30,529 nucleotides of DNA from JBBQRS01 sp038214535 (GTDB lineage: Bacteria; Chloroflexota; Anaerolineae; CG2-30-64-16). The notes below the pieces were generated by a model that had not been told where the DNA came from, ran no database searches, and saw nothing but the letters and a program-made list of their open reading frames with translations. Shown here piece by piece: positions 30,001 to 30,529 of the stretch (position 1 is its first letter; each line of letters opens with the position of its first letter). The DNA lies in contig JBBQRS010000054.1 in assembly GCA_038214535.1 (NCBI GenBank), positions 1-30,529 of the forward strand, given 5' to 3'. The translations under genes and the position numbers were made by a program.

Positions 30001-30529
30001 CGCCCAAGGATGGCAGGCCCCCAGAGGATCGTGTCTTCCTCACACCGCGCACCAAGGCCGAGGAGATCCTCGTGACGATCTGGCAAAAGGCGCTGGGGAT
30101 CGACGCGATCGGTGTAGACGACAACTTCTTCGAGCTGGGTGGGGATTCGATCATAGGCATGCAGATCGTTGCGCGGGCCGCTCAGGCCGGACTACATTTG
30201 AGCCCGAAGCACCTTTTCCAGGCTCCTACGGTGGCTGGCCTGGCCGCGTTGGCGGACGCCTCTGCGTCCATTCAAGAGCAGCCTGAACAGGGTACACTGA
30301 CGGGTGCGCTACCTCTCACGCCGATTCAGCGTTGGTTTTTCGAACAGGACTTCCCGCATCCCCACCATTGGAACCAGACGCTGATGTTCAGCACGCCGCC
30401 GCTAGAATCACGCCACTTGCGCGCCGCCGTGGCAGCTCTGATCGCGCAGCATGACGTCCTCCGCCTGCGCTTTGTCATGGGTCCGCTCGGCTGGCAACAG
30501 AGCTATGCGGGGCTCAGCGAGGAGGTCCC
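27015..30529 (+). CDS. Non-ribosomal peptide synthetase, partial (C-A-PCP, then C/E-type start)
   Basis: At least 1171 codons, open to the window edge. A condensation domain (about 15-450) has the active motif HHIVGDL near residue 157, with Leu where Gly is usual after the Asp. An adenylation domain (about 490-1000) shows YIIFTSGSTGQPKG (A3), FDVSVYE (A4), NGYGPSETT (A5), YRTGDLARY (A7), GRRDNQLKIHGVRIEPAEIE (A8) and PLTPSGKLDRR (A10). A carrier domain has DNFFELGGDSI with the phosphopantetheine Ser near residue 1043. A final domain begins LPLTPIQRWFFEQDF and HHWNQ; PIQxWF is the E1 motif of epimerisation domains, though condensation domains can look similar here. The ATG at 27015 has GAGGTGG nine bases upstream. 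It is probably the initiating or an early module. The product is unknown. Confidence 0.9.
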   Translation, partial: MDLISSNGTAPAAYLQVDPLSHGQRALWFLYKMASGAVAYNLAGAAAIPGDTDLDGLKRTFQRLAQRHPLLRTTFAAPAGEPVQRVHANADVAFDSEDASAWSPAHLDEQLASAIYRPFDLEQDPAWRVHVFRGAPIPKENPETAGVPDHLVLLTLHHIVGDLWSIAVLMSEAAALYQEETTGVPALLKPLRACYADHVYRERETLAGPRGEASWGYWREVLQGDLSPLSLPTDRPRPPVQSEHGALHSFLLGPELTDQLKALAAERQVALYTVLLAALQTLLHRYTGQNDILIGFPKASRSAATARVIGYFVNPVVIRARFAEDPRFSDVLLRTQQAIEESAEHDWYPFPLLVSRLRPSRDLSRSPLFQVMFAWQKTTHLVPKEDAGAFALGQTGHRADLGGLPMRPVPIPHRTAPFDLTVSAAEVAGGLAVTVEYNTDLFDAPTITRLALCYRTLLDSVTAAPDRPVSRLAILTEHERRQLLVDWNATAAPYPELCLHQLFEAQVEQWPDVVALACEGQALTYRQLNRRANQLAYYLMQQGVGPGSAVGLCCEPSLQTIIGVLGILKTGAAYVPIDPHYPQDRKAFMLNDTQAPVLITHAAVHDGLPSFPGTILDLDADWPLINQQPDTNPPTLGAADNLAYIIFTSGSTGQPKGAGLAHRGVVNLLTDCQRRQPIVAGDPCSWWTSISFDVSVYEIFSALLAGGTLHVIPQALRLDAPALLDWLHTHRIRHAYLPPFLLADFAAWLQHNPAQSELCRLLVGVEPIPEQLLINISAQLPALRILNGYGPSETTICSTLYDVDVTRPARDKTPIGKPVLNTQIYLLDRQMQPVPVGVTGEIYIGGAGLARGYLGRPELTAERFLPNPFSSQPGTRLYRTGDLARYLSDGNLEFLGRRDNQLKIHGVRIEPAEIEAALARHPAVRRAAVQARSDQRGDSRLVAYLVPIRTPPPSPRELRRFLAQSLPAYMLPSTFVVLDALPLTPSGKLDRRGLPAPKDGRPPEDRVFLTPRTKAEEILVTIWQKALGIDAIGVDDNFFELGGDSIIGMQIVARAAQAGLHLSPKHLFQAPTVAGLAALADASASIQEQPEQGTLTGALPLTPIQRWFFEQDFPHPHHWNQTLMFSTPPLESRHLRAAVAALIAQHDVLRLRFVMGPLGWQQSYAGLSEEV

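Noticed and set aside
1..30529. tRNA, rRNA or CRISPR array
   Set aside because: I saw no cloverleaf-like gene, rRNA segment or regularly spaced repeat array.

Overview
The window is a GC-rich bacterial segment carrying many lipoproteins and envelope redox proteins. It most resembles a Chloroflexota genome, an impression based on family content (PCYCGC-motif lipoprotein, DUF2085, DUF1573-like, SHOCT and DUF2933-like small membrane proteins, Lgt of the divergent type) and not on any marker gene. Many ordinary genes here end in TGA (lgt, DUF2085, permease, polyferredoxin), so TGA is a normal stop codon in this genome.

Layout. (a) 145-3831, minus strand: a coupled operon for a PIG-L deacetylase, an ABC ATPase with a frameshifted tail, an ABC-2 permease and the chromate transporter ChrA. 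(b) 3920-4792: a PadR regulator with a clear promoter and a direct-repeat operator, coupled to a Cys/His-rich metal-binding protein. (c) 4891-5548: a scar of a histidine kinase tail, a WGR-domain fragment and the right end of an IS21-family element. (d) 5671-11531, minus strand: a copper and electron-transfer operon with a FIMAH-type protein, a PCYCGC lipoprotein, two CuA-type cupredoxins (one fused to cytochrome c), a NapH/NosR-like polyferredoxin, a DUF1573-like protein with an in-frame UGA, a multicopper oxidase and a YtkA-like lipoprotein. (e) 11583-11751: a divergent promoter region holding an array of dyad operators. (f) 11827-19518, plus strand: SHOCT protein, rhodanese lipoprotein, NarL-type two-component pair, two DUF2933-like proteins flanking lgt, a membrane-anchored winged-helix protein, a LysM/L,D-transpeptidase and DoxX. 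(g) 19758-24911, plus strand: a methionine-rich multicopper oxidase, an FTR1 iron permease, a DUF2085 protein, a DsbA-like protein and a thioredoxin-like lipoprotein. (h) 24951-27000: a methyltransferase with a decayed tail, a broken SHOCT gene, DUF302 and a cytochrome c remnant. (i) 27015 to the end: an NRPS running off the window (C-A-PCP, then the start of a further C/E-type domain).

The most notable signal is three probable selenoproteins with four in-frame UGA codons, all at predicted redox-active cysteine positions: Cys-Sec in the DUF1573-like protein, Sec-x-x-Cys in the DsbA-like protein, and Sec-x-x-Sec in the thioredoxin-like lipoprotein. Each UGA is followed by a perfect hairpin with GU in or at its loop, in the distance window of bacterial SECIS elements. 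One hairpin is placed to serve both UGAs of the Sec-x-x-Sec protein. Together with the copper oxidases, CuA proteins, rhodanese, DoxX and Lgt, this suggests an extracytoplasmic selenium/copper thiol-redox system. That joint role is inference. selA, selB, selC and selD are not in the window.
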